Notes under the pieces: model-generated
Seen by the model: only the letters and a program-made list of their open reading frames with translations
The model's database searches: none
What the model was told of the DNA's origin: nothing
Part shown: positions 54,501 through 63,618 of the stretch, in pieces
Layout of the letters: the number at the start of each line of letters is the position of its first letter
Numbering within the stretch: position 1 is the stretch's first letter
Origin: JAWHQP01 sp032586195
GTDB lineage: Bacteria > Pseudomonadota > Gammaproteobacteria > Enterobacterales > Pasteurellaceae
Assembly: GCA_032586195.1 (NCBI GenBank)
Contig: JAWHQP010000011.1
Coordinates: 1-64,000 of the forward strand
Direction of reading: 5' to 3'
DNA: 64,000 nucleotides
Made by a program: the position numbers and the translations under genes

Positions 54501-55827
54501 GCGCGGCAATGATTTAATTTTACGGCACAAAAACAATATCGATCGGGTGACTGTCCACAATTACTTTAAAGGACCGACCAATCTCTACAAAATCAATAAA
54601 GTCGAGTTCGCCGACGGAACGCAATTCACCGCAGACCAATTTGAACAACAAGTGACTTATTATGGCACGGATAAAAGCGAAAACCTATTTGGTTATCGTC
54701 AGGTCAGCGAAACTATTAACGGCGGTGCCGGAGATGATTATATTGACGGCAGAGAAGGAGATGACCATCTCTTCGGCGGCAGCGGCAACGACCGTTTAGT
54801 CGGTGGTGCCGGCAATGACAAATTAGACGGCGGTGCGGGTGATGACCATTATTACTATTATGCGGGGGCCGGGCAGGATGTCATTGACCAAACCGGCGGC
54901 GGAAAGGATATTCTCTTTACCAACGATGTTACGGCCGATCGCTTAAGCTTTGAAAGGGAAGGTAATGATTTACTGGTGATTGTTGATAAAGATAAACAGC
55001 AGTCTGTCCGTGTTAAAAATCATTTCTTAGGCGGGGAAAAAGCTATTTGGGGTGTTCAGCCGAACGGTGGTTATACCATTACCGCAAAGGATATTGCCGC
55101 CAAAATTAAGGCGCAGGAAAGCGGCGGGCAATATGACCTTGTTGTCGAAGACACGGAAGGTACGGATTCATCATTGGTAGGTTCCGGTCAGAACGATTTA
55201 ATTAGAGGATTTGGCGGTAAAGACAATCTGTTTGGTTTTGGTGGAAATGACCGCCTGGAAGGCGGAGACGGTGACGACTATCTGGCGGGCGGAAGCGGAA
55301 GCGGCACGGGCTCGGGTAATGATATTCTGATGGGCGGTAATGGCAATGACACGCTATATGGTGAAGACGGTAACGATATTCTGTTGGGCGGAGCCGGAAA
55401 CGACAGCTATTTATATTATGCCGGACAAGGTATCGATATGATAGAAACGGGCGGTGGTCGGGATATTTTATTCTTCCAGCAGATTAACGCAGAGCGGCTT
55501 AGTTTCCATCGCAGCCGGAATGATTTGGTCGCTTTAGTTGATGGCGACGAAAATCAGCAGGTGAGAATACGCAATCATTTTTTAGGTGGAAAACACGCTA
55601 TTGCAGGTATTCAGCCGGAAAATAGCTATACCTTAACCCCGGAAGAAATAAACCGGAGAATTACACCGTTGCCGACAATGAGCCGGGAAACCATACACAG
55701 TGTCGAAAGTATGATTCAGGCAATGTCAAGCTTTGGTACTGACAACGGAGGAGTTGTTACTACGAACCTTGGTAAGAATGAAACCGTAACTCCGAGTACG
55801 TTATTAACTGTAAACAATTTGATTTGA
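51592..55827 (+). CDS. Large RTX effector protein, type I secreted
   Basis: 1411 residues. Order: N-terminal domain 1-165 with HAWFVV (His36) and THNCVSYVF (Cys116), resembling permuted papain-fold enzymes; a short RTX block near 215-262; a carrier region from 349 (PLIIDMNGDGVKT, then YFDLDNNDFAERTGWI, LDRNDNNKIDNGTELFG, DRNGNGITDDGEL) shared with FrpC-type iron-regulated proteins; RTX blocks near 720-790, 855-960, 1023-1060 and 1190-1300; two copies of a haemolysin-related module (GNDLLVIVD...VRVKNHFLGG and NDLVALVDG...VRIRNHFLGG); and a C-terminal tail with no Cys that should hold the secretion signal. Its exporter follows. No acyltransferase gene (hlyC type) is nearby. Target unknown. Confidence 0.88.
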   Translation: MENKYTVTFYFAKAGAKYYDKDPKGQTIIKRSWAGHAWFVVKNETTGTSQSSGFQSVKGEPFGKGYITDNDKASYIDIAHSTTIQLNETQYNRLLTLHNNKKGFNASTYNVATHNCVSYVFRALNLIGYNPGNINPGSRYSDKLKQLGISMDALNEPSDSILQLLEQISAAPAFAYDDLVKLLAENGAIGADGNKLLPVSEQHHLSTTKINNEIKGYDGYNDEIWGGIGDDHLIGKGGDDILRGGDGRDKLEGGDGFDTYYADKEDTIIDSDGNGRVMLNNKTLAGGERDKKKDPEGEYKANGLTYKWTGGDLTVGGLTVKNFRNGQLGIHLEEKEDEEPEAPPPATDPLIIDMNGDGVKTVSRDKGVYFDLDNNDFAERTGWIDGNDAFLALDRNDNNKIDNGTELFGSYTRLQNGRLASNGFEALTEFDSNNDRILDENDEIWSQLKLWQDRNGNGITDDGELTAIAQSDIASIDLSYNIIEYTDSQENSHLQASRIMRKDGSEAAIEEIWFNVSQADTKPLIKVNIPDGIKTLPNVRGFGNVPDLHTAMAQNAELVKMLKTYLTADSEKKSALLDELIYQWAKAGTLKNGNIFDWNYRKSNTVNALTGRKTYITSSNQDRFSEEFDRFKHYVAAKIAAQTTYKGVFDSVMLQYDPATQTVAYDWSKVTQHIYALLAEKKYDEVKQITEVAKGLGAYSGSMKKNYVYHTGENEHGVTLSGTNQNETFLGSDGDDTLGDTYGGNDIFYGGKGNDKIISGLGDDIFMFEQGWGQDTIEDCGGNNTLVFKDIKPQELIVRNVDGDMVITRAGSDDKITVSGQFESSYSYTPITRIGFSDGTIWNKDLINKMSVQGTKGDDTIMGTGHLYGDAGNDILDAGKGTLRFIDEYSSFPDEEPHAQSVPTNTLDGGSGNDTLYGSYDNEIYHFDAGFGQDDIYEQRDENVYSNIADSFDTIRFGKGITPADIEFIRRGNDLILRHKNNIDRVTVHNYFKGPTNLYKINKVEFADGTQFTADQFEQQVTYYGTDKSENLFGYRQVSETINGGAGDDYIDGREGDDHLFGGSGNDRLVGGAGNDKLDGGAGDDHYYYYAGAGQDVIDQTGGGKDILFTNDVTADRLSFEREGNDLLVIVDKDKQQSVRVKNHFLGGEKAIWGVQPNGGYTITAKDIAAKIKAQESGGQYDLVVEDTEGTDSSLVGSGQNDLIRGFGGKDNLFGFGGNDRLEGGDGDDYLAGGSGSGTGSGNDILMGGNGNDTLYGEDGNDILLGGAGNDSYLYYAGQGIDMIETGGGRDILFFQQINAERLSFHRSRNDLVALVDGDENQQVRIRNHFLGGKHAIAGIQPENSYTLTPEEINRRITPLPTMSRETIHSVESMIQAMSSFGTDNGGVVTTNLGKNETVTPSTLLTVNNLI

Positions 55828-55849
55828 TTTTCGGTTTCTTATGATTTGA

Positions 55850-55888
55850 GAATTCCTTTTCGGGAGCTTTTGCGGAAAAGGAATTTTT
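55850..55888 (+). terminator. Terminator between the RTX gene and its exporter
   Basis: AATTCCTTTTC and GAAAAGGAATT pair around a 13-base loop, followed by TTTGTC. Placed as in many RTX operons, it would let only part of the transcripts reach the exporter genes. Confidence 0.8.
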
Positions 55889-55945
55889 GTCTCAATTCGC
55901 ATAGGATTATAATTATTAAATTTTTCGGTCTTTTTAAGGAAAAAA

Positions 55946-58084
55946 ATGATAACTCAACATTCAGGAGATGTGACCGATCTCGCGCTTACCGCCCTTATTC
56001 TGTTGGCCCGTTTTCACGGTATTGCGGCAAATCCGGCGGATATCGCCCATCAGTTTGATATTAACGGCAAAGGGCTTAATCTGACTACGTGGCAGTTAGC
56101 CGCCAAATCTTTAGGTTTGAAAGCACAAACTCAACACAAATCCGTCGAGCGTTTGCCTTTTGTTCACTTGCCGGTTTTAGTCTGGGATGACACCGGTGGT
56201 AAGCATTTTATTCTGGCAAAAATTGATTCTGAAAACGGAAAGTATTTAATCCATGATCTTGAATTAAATAAACCCGTCGTACTATCCGAAAGTGATTTTA
56301 ACGCGTGTTATAGCGGCAAAATCATTGCCGTAACGTCAAGGGCCTCCGTATTGGGCAGCCTGAGCAGATTTGACTTCACCTGGTTTATTCCTGCGATTGT
56401 TAAATACCGGAAGATCCTGTTTGAAGTTATTCTGGTTTCTCTATTTCTTCAATTTCTCGCACTGATTACTCCGCTCTTTTTTCAGGTGGTTATGGATAAA
56501 GTATTGGTCCATCAAGGGTTCAGTACATTGAATGTTATCGCCGTAGCATTATGTATTGTTGTGCTATTTGAGATTGTCCTCGGTGGTATTCGGACTTACG
56601 TTTTTGCACACACCACCAGTAGGATGGATGTGGAACTGGGTGCGAAATTATTCCGTCATTTACTCGCCTTGCCCCTGGCTTATTTTGAGGCCAGACGGGT
56701 AGGCGATACGGTGGCGCGTGTACGGGAATTGGAACAAATCAGAAATTTTCTGACCGGGCAAGCTTTAACGTCCGTTCTTGATTTTTGCTTCTCTTTTATT
56801 TTTCTGACCGTAATGTGGTTTTACAGCGGCTGGTTGACATTGGTCGTATTGCTTTCTCTTCCTTGTTATGTCGCCTGGTCAATACTCATTACTCCCGTAT
56901 TACGTAAGCGACTTAACGAAAAGTTTGCCCGCAACGCGGATAATCAGGCATTTCTGGTCGAATCGGTTACGGCGATCAATATGATTAAATCCATGGCGGT
57001 TTCACCGCAAATGATTTCTCATTGGGATAAGCAATTGGCCGGTTATGTACAGGCCGGATTTAAGGTAACGAAATTGGCCACTCTCGGGCAGCAAGGCGTT
57101 CAGCTTATTCAGAAACTGGTGATGGTGATAAATTTATGGCTTGGTGCGCATCTGGTTATCAGCGGCGATATGAGTATTGGACAATTGATCGCATTTAATA
57201 TGCTGGCCGGTCAGGTAGCCGCACCGGTTATTCGATTGGCGCAGTTATGGCAGGATTTTCAGCAGGTGGGTATTTCCGTGGAACGATTGGGCGATATATT
57301 GAATACACCGACGGAAACGGCAAAAAGTAAAATTGCCTTACCTGAAATTCAAGGCAAAATTCATTTTTCCCAAGTGCATTTCAGGTATAAATCCGATGGT
57401 AATGAAATTATCTCAAACGTTTCTTTTTCTGTTGAAGCCGGAAGGATTTTGGGTGTTGTCGGGCGTTCCGGTTCGGGCAAAAGTACGATTGCAAAATTAA
57501 TTCAACGTCTTTATGTGCCTACATCCGGACAAATTAAGATTGATAACCAGGATATTTCGCTGGTTGATCCGAACTGGCTGAGACGGCAAATCGGGGTCGT
57601 ACTGCAAGATAACGTACTACTTAATCGAAGTATTCGCGACAATATTGCAATCGGCGACCCCGGTATGCCTATTGAACGCGTTATTCAGGCGGCGAAACTT
57701 GCCGGAGCGCATGAATTTATCTCTGAATTAAGCGAAGGTTACGACAGCATGGTGGGAGAACAGGGAACCGGTTTATCTGGTGGACAGCGGCAAAGAATTG
57801 CCATAGCCAGAGCTTTGATTTCCGATCCCAGAATCTTAATTTTTGACGAAGCAACCAGCGCGTTAGATTACGAATCCGAGCATATTATTATGCAAAATAT
57901 GCGTGCGATTTGTCGCAACCGTACCGTTATCATTATCGCCCACCGCCTTTCAACCGTTCGTATGGCGGATAAGATTCTAGTAATGGAAAAAGGGAAAATC
58001 GTTGAATCGGGTTCACACGATGAACTTCTTTCAAACACACAAGGACTCTATTTTTATTTAAATCAACTGCAATCAGGTAAGTAA
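55946..58084 (+). CDS. Type I secretion ABC transporter, HlyB type
   Basis: 712 residues. An N-terminal C39-like domain (1-130) in which the catalytic Cys is replaced (TDLALTALILLARFHG; Leu12 where peptidases have Cys), so it is a docking domain rather than a protease. Next a six-helix membrane domain (about 150-440) and the ATPase with GRSGSGKST near 505-513, LSGGQRQRIAIARAL and ILIFDEATSALD, His-loop AHRLS. Exports unfolded RTX proteins across both membranes in one step. AAGGAAAAAA precedes the ATG. hlyD follows after 2 bases. Confidence 0.95.
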   Translation: MITQHSGDVTDLALTALILLARFHGIAANPADIAHQFDINGKGLNLTTWQLAAKSLGLKAQTQHKSVERLPFVHLPVLVWDDTGGKHFILAKIDSENGKYLIHDLELNKPVVLSESDFNACYSGKIIAVTSRASVLGSLSRFDFTWFIPAIVKYRKILFEVILVSLFLQFLALITPLFFQVVMDKVLVHQGFSTLNVIAVALCIVVLFEIVLGGIRTYVFAHTTSRMDVELGAKLFRHLLALPLAYFEARRVGDTVARVRELEQIRNFLTGQALTSVLDFCFSFIFLTVMWFYSGWLTLVVLLSLPCYVAWSILITPVLRKRLNEKFARNADNQAFLVESVTAINMIKSMAVSPQMISHWDKQLAGYVQAGFKVTKLATLGQQGVQLIQKLVMVINLWLGAHLVISGDMSIGQLIAFNMLAGQVAAPVIRLAQLWQDFQQVGISVERLGDILNTPTETAKSKIALPEIQGKIHFSQVHFRYKSDGNEIISNVSFSVEAGRILGVVGRSGSGKSTIAKLIQRLYVPTSGQIKIDNQDISLVDPNWLRRQIGVVLQDNVLLNRSIRDNIAIGDPGMPIERVIQAAKLAGAHEFISELSEGYDSMVGEQGTGLSGGQRQRIAIARALISDPRILIFDEATSALDYESEHIIMQNMRAICRNRTVIIIAHRLSTVRMADKILVMEKGKIVESGSHDELLSNTQGLYFYLNQLQSGK

Positions 58085-58086
58085 AT

Positions 58087-59514
58087 ATGTCTGTTTATTT
58101 GGCCGGAATAAAACATTTTTTAGCGCGTTATTATCATCGTTTTTGTGAAATCTGGAAAATCAGAAAAACATTGGATTCATCTCCCCGAACGGAAGATGAA
58201 TATGCTTTTTTACCCGCACATTTGGAATTGATTGAAAGACCGGTTTCTTATTTGCCGCGTTTAATCGGTCGGTTAATTGTCCTATTCATTTTATTAGCTC
58301 TTATTTGGGCGATTGTCGGCAAGGTTGAAATTGTTGCCGTCAGTGTTGGTAAATTATCTTACAGTGGTCGCAGTAAAACCATTCAGCCGATTGAAAATGC
58401 TATCGTTAAACGTATTTATGTACGCGATGGGCAAATTGTGCAGGAAGGCGAGACTCTCATAGAACTGACCGCACTTGGCGCCGAGGCTGATTATGAAAAA
58501 AGCAAACAGATTTTATTCATGGCGAAACTGGCTAAGGCGAGAGCCGAAGCGTTATTGAAGGCGATTGAACATAATCAACCGCCTGTTCTGATTTTACCGG
58601 AAGGAATCGATATAAACGATCCTAATGCCATACAGGCACAACAATTAATCAGCGAACAATTCCGTACCTTTACTACACAGAAACAACAAGCCGATTCATT
58701 GCTTCATCAACGGCAGGCGGAACGGGAAACTATCTCGGCGCAGATTATCAAATACACTGGCCTGACGAAAATTGAACAGGAAAAATTTAATGATTTCGCA
58801 TTGTTATATAAACGAAAAGCCATTCCCAAACATACCTATTTTGAACAGGAAACCAGATTTATTGAAACACGGAACGAATTAAACGTACAGAAAAGCCGGC
58901 TGGTGGAAACGGATGCGAGTATTGCGCAAGCCGAAAATGAAAAGGCTTTACTCACCTATAAGTTCATACAGGATACACAAGATGCCTTAAGACAAGCCGA
59001 TGAACAAGTGGAACAGCTTGTTCTTGACCAGGAAAAAACTTCACAGCGTCAGAGTACCACGTCAATCAAATCTCCCGTCACGGGGACTGTTCAACAACTG
59101 AGTGTACACACCATTGGTGGCGTAGTCACCGGTGCCCAACCGTTAATGGTTATTGTACCGAAAGAAGATAAATTGGAAGTCAATGCTTTAATTAGCAATA
59201 AAGATATTGGTTTTATTAAAGTAAATCAACCCGTTACGATCAAAATAGAAGCCTTTCCCTACACGCGCTACGGCTATATTACGGGCAGGGTTAAATCAGT
59301 AAGCTTTGATGCCATTGAACATGAACAGCTAGGACCGGTCTTTTCAACTATTATTGAGATGGATAAAGATTACCTGATGATTGAAGAAAATAAAGTGATG
59401 TTAACTGCAGGGATGAGCGTCAGCGCGGAAATCAAAACCGGAGAACGCAGAGTGATTACTTATCTGCTCAGCCCGTTACAAACAACGATTAATGAAAGTT
59501 TGAGGGAAAGATGA
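58087..59514 (+). CDS. Type I secretion membrane fusion protein, HlyD type
   Basis: 475 residues. A cytoplasmic N-terminal tail, one membrane helix (LIGRLIVLFILLALIWAIVG, about 60-80), a lipoyl-like segment (GQIVQEGETLIELTALGAEAD), long periplasmic coiled coil (about 130-330) and the C-terminal beta-barrel with SPVTGTVQQLSVHTIGGVV. It bridges the ABC transporter and the outer-membrane channel. Overlaps the next gene by 4 bases. Confidence 0.95.
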   Translation: MSVYLAGIKHFLARYYHRFCEIWKIRKTLDSSPRTEDEYAFLPAHLELIERPVSYLPRLIGRLIVLFILLALIWAIVGKVEIVAVSVGKLSYSGRSKTIQPIENAIVKRIYVRDGQIVQEGETLIELTALGAEADYEKSKQILFMAKLAKARAEALLKAIEHNQPPVLILPEGIDINDPNAIQAQQLISEQFRTFTTQKQQADSLLHQRQAERETISAQIIKYTGLTKIEQEKFNDFALLYKRKAIPKHTYFEQETRFIETRNELNVQKSRLVETDASIAQAENEKALLTYKFIQDTQDALRQADEQVEQLVLDQEKTSQRQSTTSIKSPVTGTVQQLSVHTIGGVVTGAQPLMVIVPKEDKLEVNALISNKDIGFIKVNQPVTIKIEAFPYTRYGYITGRVKSVSFDAIEHEQLGPVFSTIIEMDKDYLMIEENKVMLTAGMSVSAEIKTGERRVITYLLSPLQTTINESLRER

Positions 59515-60854
59515 TGCTGAACAGAACAATAATTTTCATCCTATGCTGGCTGTTTCCGATATTTGGTCAGGCTGAAACACTGCTTGAATTGTACCGGTTA
59601 GCTCATCGGAATGATCCGGTTTTACAGAAATCGTCATTTGAATTTTATCGCGTCGCTGAAGCTAAAAATGAAGTGAAAGGTGCATTATTACCGCAGCTTA
59701 ATGCAACTGCTCAATACGGTTCAAACCGGTATGTTGATCATGGCGGAACTATTGCTACCCAGCAAAACTCCTTCAGTCAGAACCGCACTTGGAGCATAGG
59801 GCTTCAGCTCAGCCAATCAATTTTCAACAAAAGCCAATGGTTAAAACTGTCGGCTCAGGAGAAAGCCACTGTACAGGCACAACTTTCCCATTTAAATGCG
59901 GAGCAGAACTTACGCTATCGACTGGCTTCGGTTTATATCAATACGCTGAAAAACCAGGAAAAACTCAATATCGTAAAGGCGGAAAAGAAAGCCCTTGAAA
60001 ACAATCTGAACGTAATAAAGCAACGCGTAAATGTAGGAGCGCTTTCCGTTACCGATCTGCATGAGGCGCAGGCTCAATATGATCGTATCGTTGCAGAAGA
60101 AATTCTGGCGGTAAACGAGGTTAATAACGACCGGGAAGCGCTTTTTGAAATAATTAATAGTTATCCTAAATCGTTACTGAAATTAGACGGTAACAAATTA
60201 AAGCTGTGTGCGGTAAACCCCTTTAATACCTATTATGAAACGGTTCGGAAAAAGAATTTAACCTTAATGTACCATCAAGTTAGTGTCGAACTGGCAAAAG
60301 AAAATATCGCCATCGCTCAGGCGGATCACCTTCCGACAATCAATTTAACCGGCAGCCTTAATCGAAATAATAGTCGCAGACCTGCGGATTATCTGGCCTA
60401 CGGCACGACGGATCGTACTTTGGATCGGGTGTTTATCGGTATTGAAATGCATATTCCCATTTATAGCGGCGGACAGATTCATTCCAGAACCAAACAGCAG
60501 CAATTTTCCTATCAGAGTGCTCAGGCAGAACTGGAAAGTGCTCAACGGGAAATAAAAAAGAACCTAAATATGGTGGTAAACAGCTTAACCGCTATTAAAA
60601 GTTCAATTAAAGCTTATGAACAATCCGTTATTTCAGCTGACAGCGCTTACCATGCCGTGAATGCGGAATATGAAATTGGTCGGAAAACAACGGTGGATTT
60701 ATTAAACAGCCTCAGGGTGAAATATCAATCCCAGTCGGATTTATCCAATGCCAGATATGATTATCTGTTATTAAAATTACAATTGGATTTGCTTATGGGA
60801 GAATTGAATGATGATAAGTTAAGGGAATTAAGTGGTTTATTAATACTTAACTAA
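59511..60854 (+). CDS. TolC-family outer-membrane channel of the RTX exporter
   Basis: 447 residues. Signal peptide RTIIFILCWLFPIFGQA, then the TolC repeat pattern: ETLLELYRLAHRNDPVLQ, LPQLNATAQYGSN, QSIFNKSQW, YRLASVYINTLKNQEKL and a second half with LPTINLTGSLNRNNS and YEIGRKTTVDLLNSL. A dedicated channel beside the ABC and HlyD genes makes the secretion system self-contained. ATG at 59511 overlaps the hlyD stop (ATGA); a second ATG follows immediately. Confidence 0.93.
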   Translation: MMLNRTIIFILCWLFPIFGQAETLLELYRLAHRNDPVLQKSSFEFYRVAEAKNEVKGALLPQLNATAQYGSNRYVDHGGTIATQQNSFSQNRTWSIGLQLSQSIFNKSQWLKLSAQEKATVQAQLSHLNAEQNLRYRLASVYINTLKNQEKLNIVKAEKKALENNLNVIKQRVNVGALSVTDLHEAQAQYDRIVAEEILAVNEVNNDREALFEIINSYPKSLLKLDGNKLKLCAVNPFNTYYETVRKKNLTLMYHQVSVELAKENIAIAQADHLPTINLTGSLNRNNSRRPADYLAYGTTDRTLDRVFIGIEMHIPIYSGGQIHSRTKQQQFSYQSAQAELESAQREIKKNLNMVVNSLTAIKSSIKAYEQSVISADSAYHAVNAEYEIGRKTTVDLLNSLRVKYQSQSDLSNARYDYLLLKLQLDLLMGELNDDKLRELSGLLILN

Positions 60855-61062
60855 ATTTGATGTGAGTGATTAAAACCGTTCATTAGAACAGAAGAACTAA
60901 TTATGAAAAAAAGTTAAATGTCGACAGTAAGTTTTAGGATTATAATAAACTAATTAGAGAGGCTTAACTAGCAAAAGATAAATTTATAGCTAAGCCATAT
61001 ATTCTATGATGTTTGATTAATATCTAGGTTAAGTTCTTATGGAAAAATATGGAGAGATTTTA

Positions 61063-61563
61063 ATGAAGAATTTCTTGAAAAAGATTAACAGTAAACTGGT
61101 TATTGACTTTAAACTAGGAATTGTTGTTTCTCTTGTTGTTACAATTTATCTTTTTTTTAACTATATCAGCTTATTAAAGAATGATAAAATAATAAATGAT
61201 TATACCGTACATCATAATATCACTGTCCATGTGGAGGGAAATTATATAAACGGGAAACTAAATAAGTACTTAACTATCAAAGCAAAATATAAGAATACTA
61301 TGTGTTATGAAAAATACTGTGGGTTACCAGGTATAGGGGAGTATACTTTATCATCTATTAAATTTATAAAATTATATGGTGATTGGTATATTCAGGAATC
61401 TTGTACAAAATCAAATTGTTTTTACAATATAGATAAGGGGTTTATTAAAATATTAAGAGAAAATAAATTGAAACAACTAAAAAATGATATTTTATGGGGG
61501 GGTGTATTTATAACTATAACAACTTTAGTTGGGGTTCTTTGGACTAAATATATAAGTGACTGA
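61063..61563 (+). CDS. Small membrane protein, putative immunity (family B)
   Basis: 166 residues. N-terminal membrane helix (LGIVVSLVVTIYLFFNYIS), an extracytoplasmic domain with four Cys (CYEKYC..., ESCTKSNCFYNI), and a second membrane helix at the C-terminus (GGVFITITTLVGVLW). The gene at 63112 is a clear paralogue, with CYxxYCGLP, Y.L..I.FI, CxxxxxCFYN and FIKxxxEN. GGAGAG six bases before the ATG at 61063 supports this start over 61039. Very A/T-rich. An effector-type gene follows after a degraded stretch. Confidence 0.7.
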   Translation: MKNFLKKINSKLVIDFKLGIVVSLVVTIYLFFNYISLLKNDKIINDYTVHHNITVHVEGNYINGKLNKYLTIKAKYKNTMCYEKYCGLPGIGEYTLSSIKFIKLYGDWYIQESCTKSNCFYNIDKGFIKILRENKLKQLKNDILWGGVFITITTLVGVLWTKYISD

Positions 61564-61702
61564 AGATTTTTTATGATGTTGGGAAAATGAGGAAATCTTT
61601 CTAATAAATTTATATATAGTGTTAATGCTATGGTTAGAATGATTAATGTAATAGTAGGATATTCTAAGTTGTCAAAGAATAGATGTATTATACCCTAGTT
61701 AC

Positions 61703-61762
61703 TTTTACAAGATAGAGGAGAATATTATTGAGGTCTTAAGAAATACTATTTTTTGGAGATAA
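61703..61762 (+). pseudogene. Degraded remnant of a family B membrane protein
   Basis: The frame reads FYKIEENIIEVLRNTIFWR and stops. It resembles the C-terminal part of the family B proteins (FYNIDKGFI, ILREN..., DILWGG) with deletions. It is followed by GGAGATAACTGTG and a 13-codon frame (61768-61809), so a further degraded membrane-protein/effector pair may have stood here. The rest of 61564-61851 shows nothing recognisable. Confidence 0.3.
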
Positions 61763-61851
61763 CTGTGATGACAATAATGAGTTATCCGGTTTTTGATAAA
61801 AATAAATGACTAATATACAGTATGAATATACTATTTGATAGGAGATAACAA

Positions 61852-62985
61852 ATGAGTAAACAAGCAATTATTGGACTTATTGGAAGTTTAGGTAATAGAG
61901 CCGGAGTGATTGACAGTATTGCAGAAACTAGCGCAACAGTTTCAGATTGCCAGAATAATAGCTGGGATATTACAACATCAGGCTTAAGTACAAGCGTTAA
62001 TTTTTTAAGTTCTTTAGGATCGAGTAAGGCGGGATCGTTTGGTGGAGCTTTTGCAATATTATCAACTGCTTTTAATACAGCAAGAACTGGAAAAGTCAGC
62101 CTGAATGATTTAGCAACAGTTTTAGCCGGAACCGCAGGTATTTTAGCTCGCACTATTCCGGCTTTCACTCCGATTGGTGCATTATTAAATGTAGGTGGGC
62201 TGTTAATAACATTGTATGACTTAAAGAATAATAGTGGCAATTCAAGCAATCAATGTTCCAAACGAAAATCATCTTCCTCATTGGGAGATATTGTTCCGCC
62301 AAACTGTACGCCGGATACGTCGCCGGCTCAAGATATACCTTTAAGTTGCCCGTTAGTTATTGATATGGACGGCAATGGTATTAAAACCATTTCACTCAAT
62401 AAAAATGTGTTTTTCGATTTAGATAATAACTTATTTGCGGAAAATACCGGTTGGATAGATAAAGGTGATGCATTTTTAGTATGGGATCGGGATAACAACG
62501 GCATAATTGATTCCGGCAATGAATTATTCGGCAATCATACTTTGTTAGCAAACGGACAAAAAGCCGCGAACGGATTTACGGCGCTGGCAGAGTTAGATGC
62601 TAATAAAGACGGTTTATTCGATTCGAATGATGAAGCCTGGGCGAAATTGCAGTTATGGTTTGATCGCAATCAAAACGGTATTTCCGAAGAAGGTGAATTA
62701 ATGAAGTTGTCGGAATCAGGCATAAAAGGCATTGATTTGACGTATCAAAACAGCAAGCAAACTGATGAAAACGGCAATGAACACCGTGAGCATTCTTCCG
62801 TAACTTGGAACGACGGCAGAACCACGGATATTACCGATGTGTGGTTTAAAACGGATAATGCCCGTTCCTATTATAAAGAACAGGTTGAAATTCCGGATGA
62901 AATTAAAGCTATGCCGAATATTATCGCTTTCGGAAATTTATTGGATTTGCACACGGCAATGGTTAAAAATCCGACATTAAGTTAA
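61852..62985 (+). CDS. Effector-type protein with glycine-rich N-terminus, truncated before RTX repeats
   Basis: 377 residues. N-terminal domain (1-135) is hydrophobic and rich in Gly, Ala and Ser, with long apolar stretches (AGSFGGAFAILSTAF, LATVLAGTAGILARTI, IGALLNVGGLLITLY). A short spacer leads to the carrier region from 167 (PLVIDMDGNGIKT, YFDLDNN-like DLDNNLFAENTGWI, WDRDNNGIIDSGNELFG, DRNQNGISEEGEL), which matches the RTX protein from 349. The frame ends at DLHTAMVKNPTLS, where the RTX protein continues for over 800 residues. It therefore lacks the repeats and the secretion signal. Good Shine-Dalgarno GATAGGAGATAAC. Confidence 0.75.
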   Translation: MSKQAIIGLIGSLGNRAGVIDSIAETSATVSDCQNNSWDITTSGLSTSVNFLSSLGSSKAGSFGGAFAILSTAFNTARTGKVSLNDLATVLAGTAGILARTIPAFTPIGALLNVGGLLITLYDLKNNSGNSSNQCSKRKSSSSLGDIVPPNCTPDTSPAQDIPLSCPLVIDMDGNGIKTISLNKNVFFDLDNNLFAENTGWIDKGDAFLVWDRDNNGIIDSGNELFGNHTLLANGQKAANGFTALAELDANKDGLFDSNDEAWAKLQLWFDRNQNGISEEGELMKLSESGIKGIDLTYQNSKQTDENGNEHREHSSVTWNDGRTTDITDVWFKTDNARSYYKEQVEIPDEIKAMPNIIAFGNLLDLHTAMVKNPTLS

Positions 62986-63111
62986 TAATGCTCTATTATT
63001 ACTAAAAGACTTTATAGTGAAGAAAAATATCGGATAGGATAAATTTTTTATCACACTTTTTTCATGACTATAATTGGTGAATTTCAAACTATAGAAACAT
63101 AGGGTTAGAAT

Positions 63112-63618
63112 ATGAAATATAAATTTAGAATGTTCGAACTTCCTTTTTATATTGTTACTTTTATATATTTAGCTATATTTTTATATGATATAATTGATAA
63201 TTATAATTTGCTATTCTATAACGAAGCAAGGAACAGCTATAGATCATATTATGATATTACTGCAGATGTTCAAAAATACAAAATTTCTGGAAGGTTGAAT
63301 AAACATATAACAATTAGAAATCAGAATGATAAATGTTATGCTTTATATTGTGGCTTACCTAAGTCTGGATTATATAAATTAACAGAAATTCAATTTATTT
63401 ATTTGGATAAAAAACCTTTTCTATTTAAGATTTGTACAACGAAAGAAGAGTGTTTTTATAATTTATCTGATAATTTTATTAAAGATAGAAAAGAAAACAA
63501 AAGAAAAGATATTAAAAGTAATTTATTTTGGGGACTAATATTTGTATTAGTATCAATAGCTAATCATATCTTTATGAGAAAAGTAATATTACAACTAAAA
63601 ACAAAGGGAAAACTATGA
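63112..63618 (+). CDS. Small membrane protein, putative immunity (family B)
   Basis: 168 residues, paralogue of the gene at 61063: N-terminal helix (LPFYIVTFIYLAIFLYDII), four Cys in an extracytoplasmic domain (CYALYCGLPKSG, ICTTKEECFYNL), and a C-terminal helix (LFWGLIFVLVSIANHIF). Its stop overlaps the start of the next gene (ATGA), so the two are translated together. AT-rich. The tight coupling to an effector-type gene is the best evidence for a functional pair. Confidence 0.72.
   Translation: MKYKFRMFELPFYIVTFIYLAIFLYDIIDNYNLLFYNEARNSYRSYYDITADVQKYKISGRLNKHITIRNQNDKCYALYCGLPKSGLYKLTEIQFIYLDKKPFLFKICTTKEECFYNLSDNFIKDRKENKRKDIKSNLFWGLIFVLVSIANHIFMRKVILQLKTKGKL

Noticed and set aside
51592..55827. 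Calling the RTX protein a haemolysin or leukotoxin
   Set aside because: The N-terminal hydrophobic pore-forming domain and acylation gene of HlyA-type cytolysins are not seen; only the C-terminal repeats are shared.
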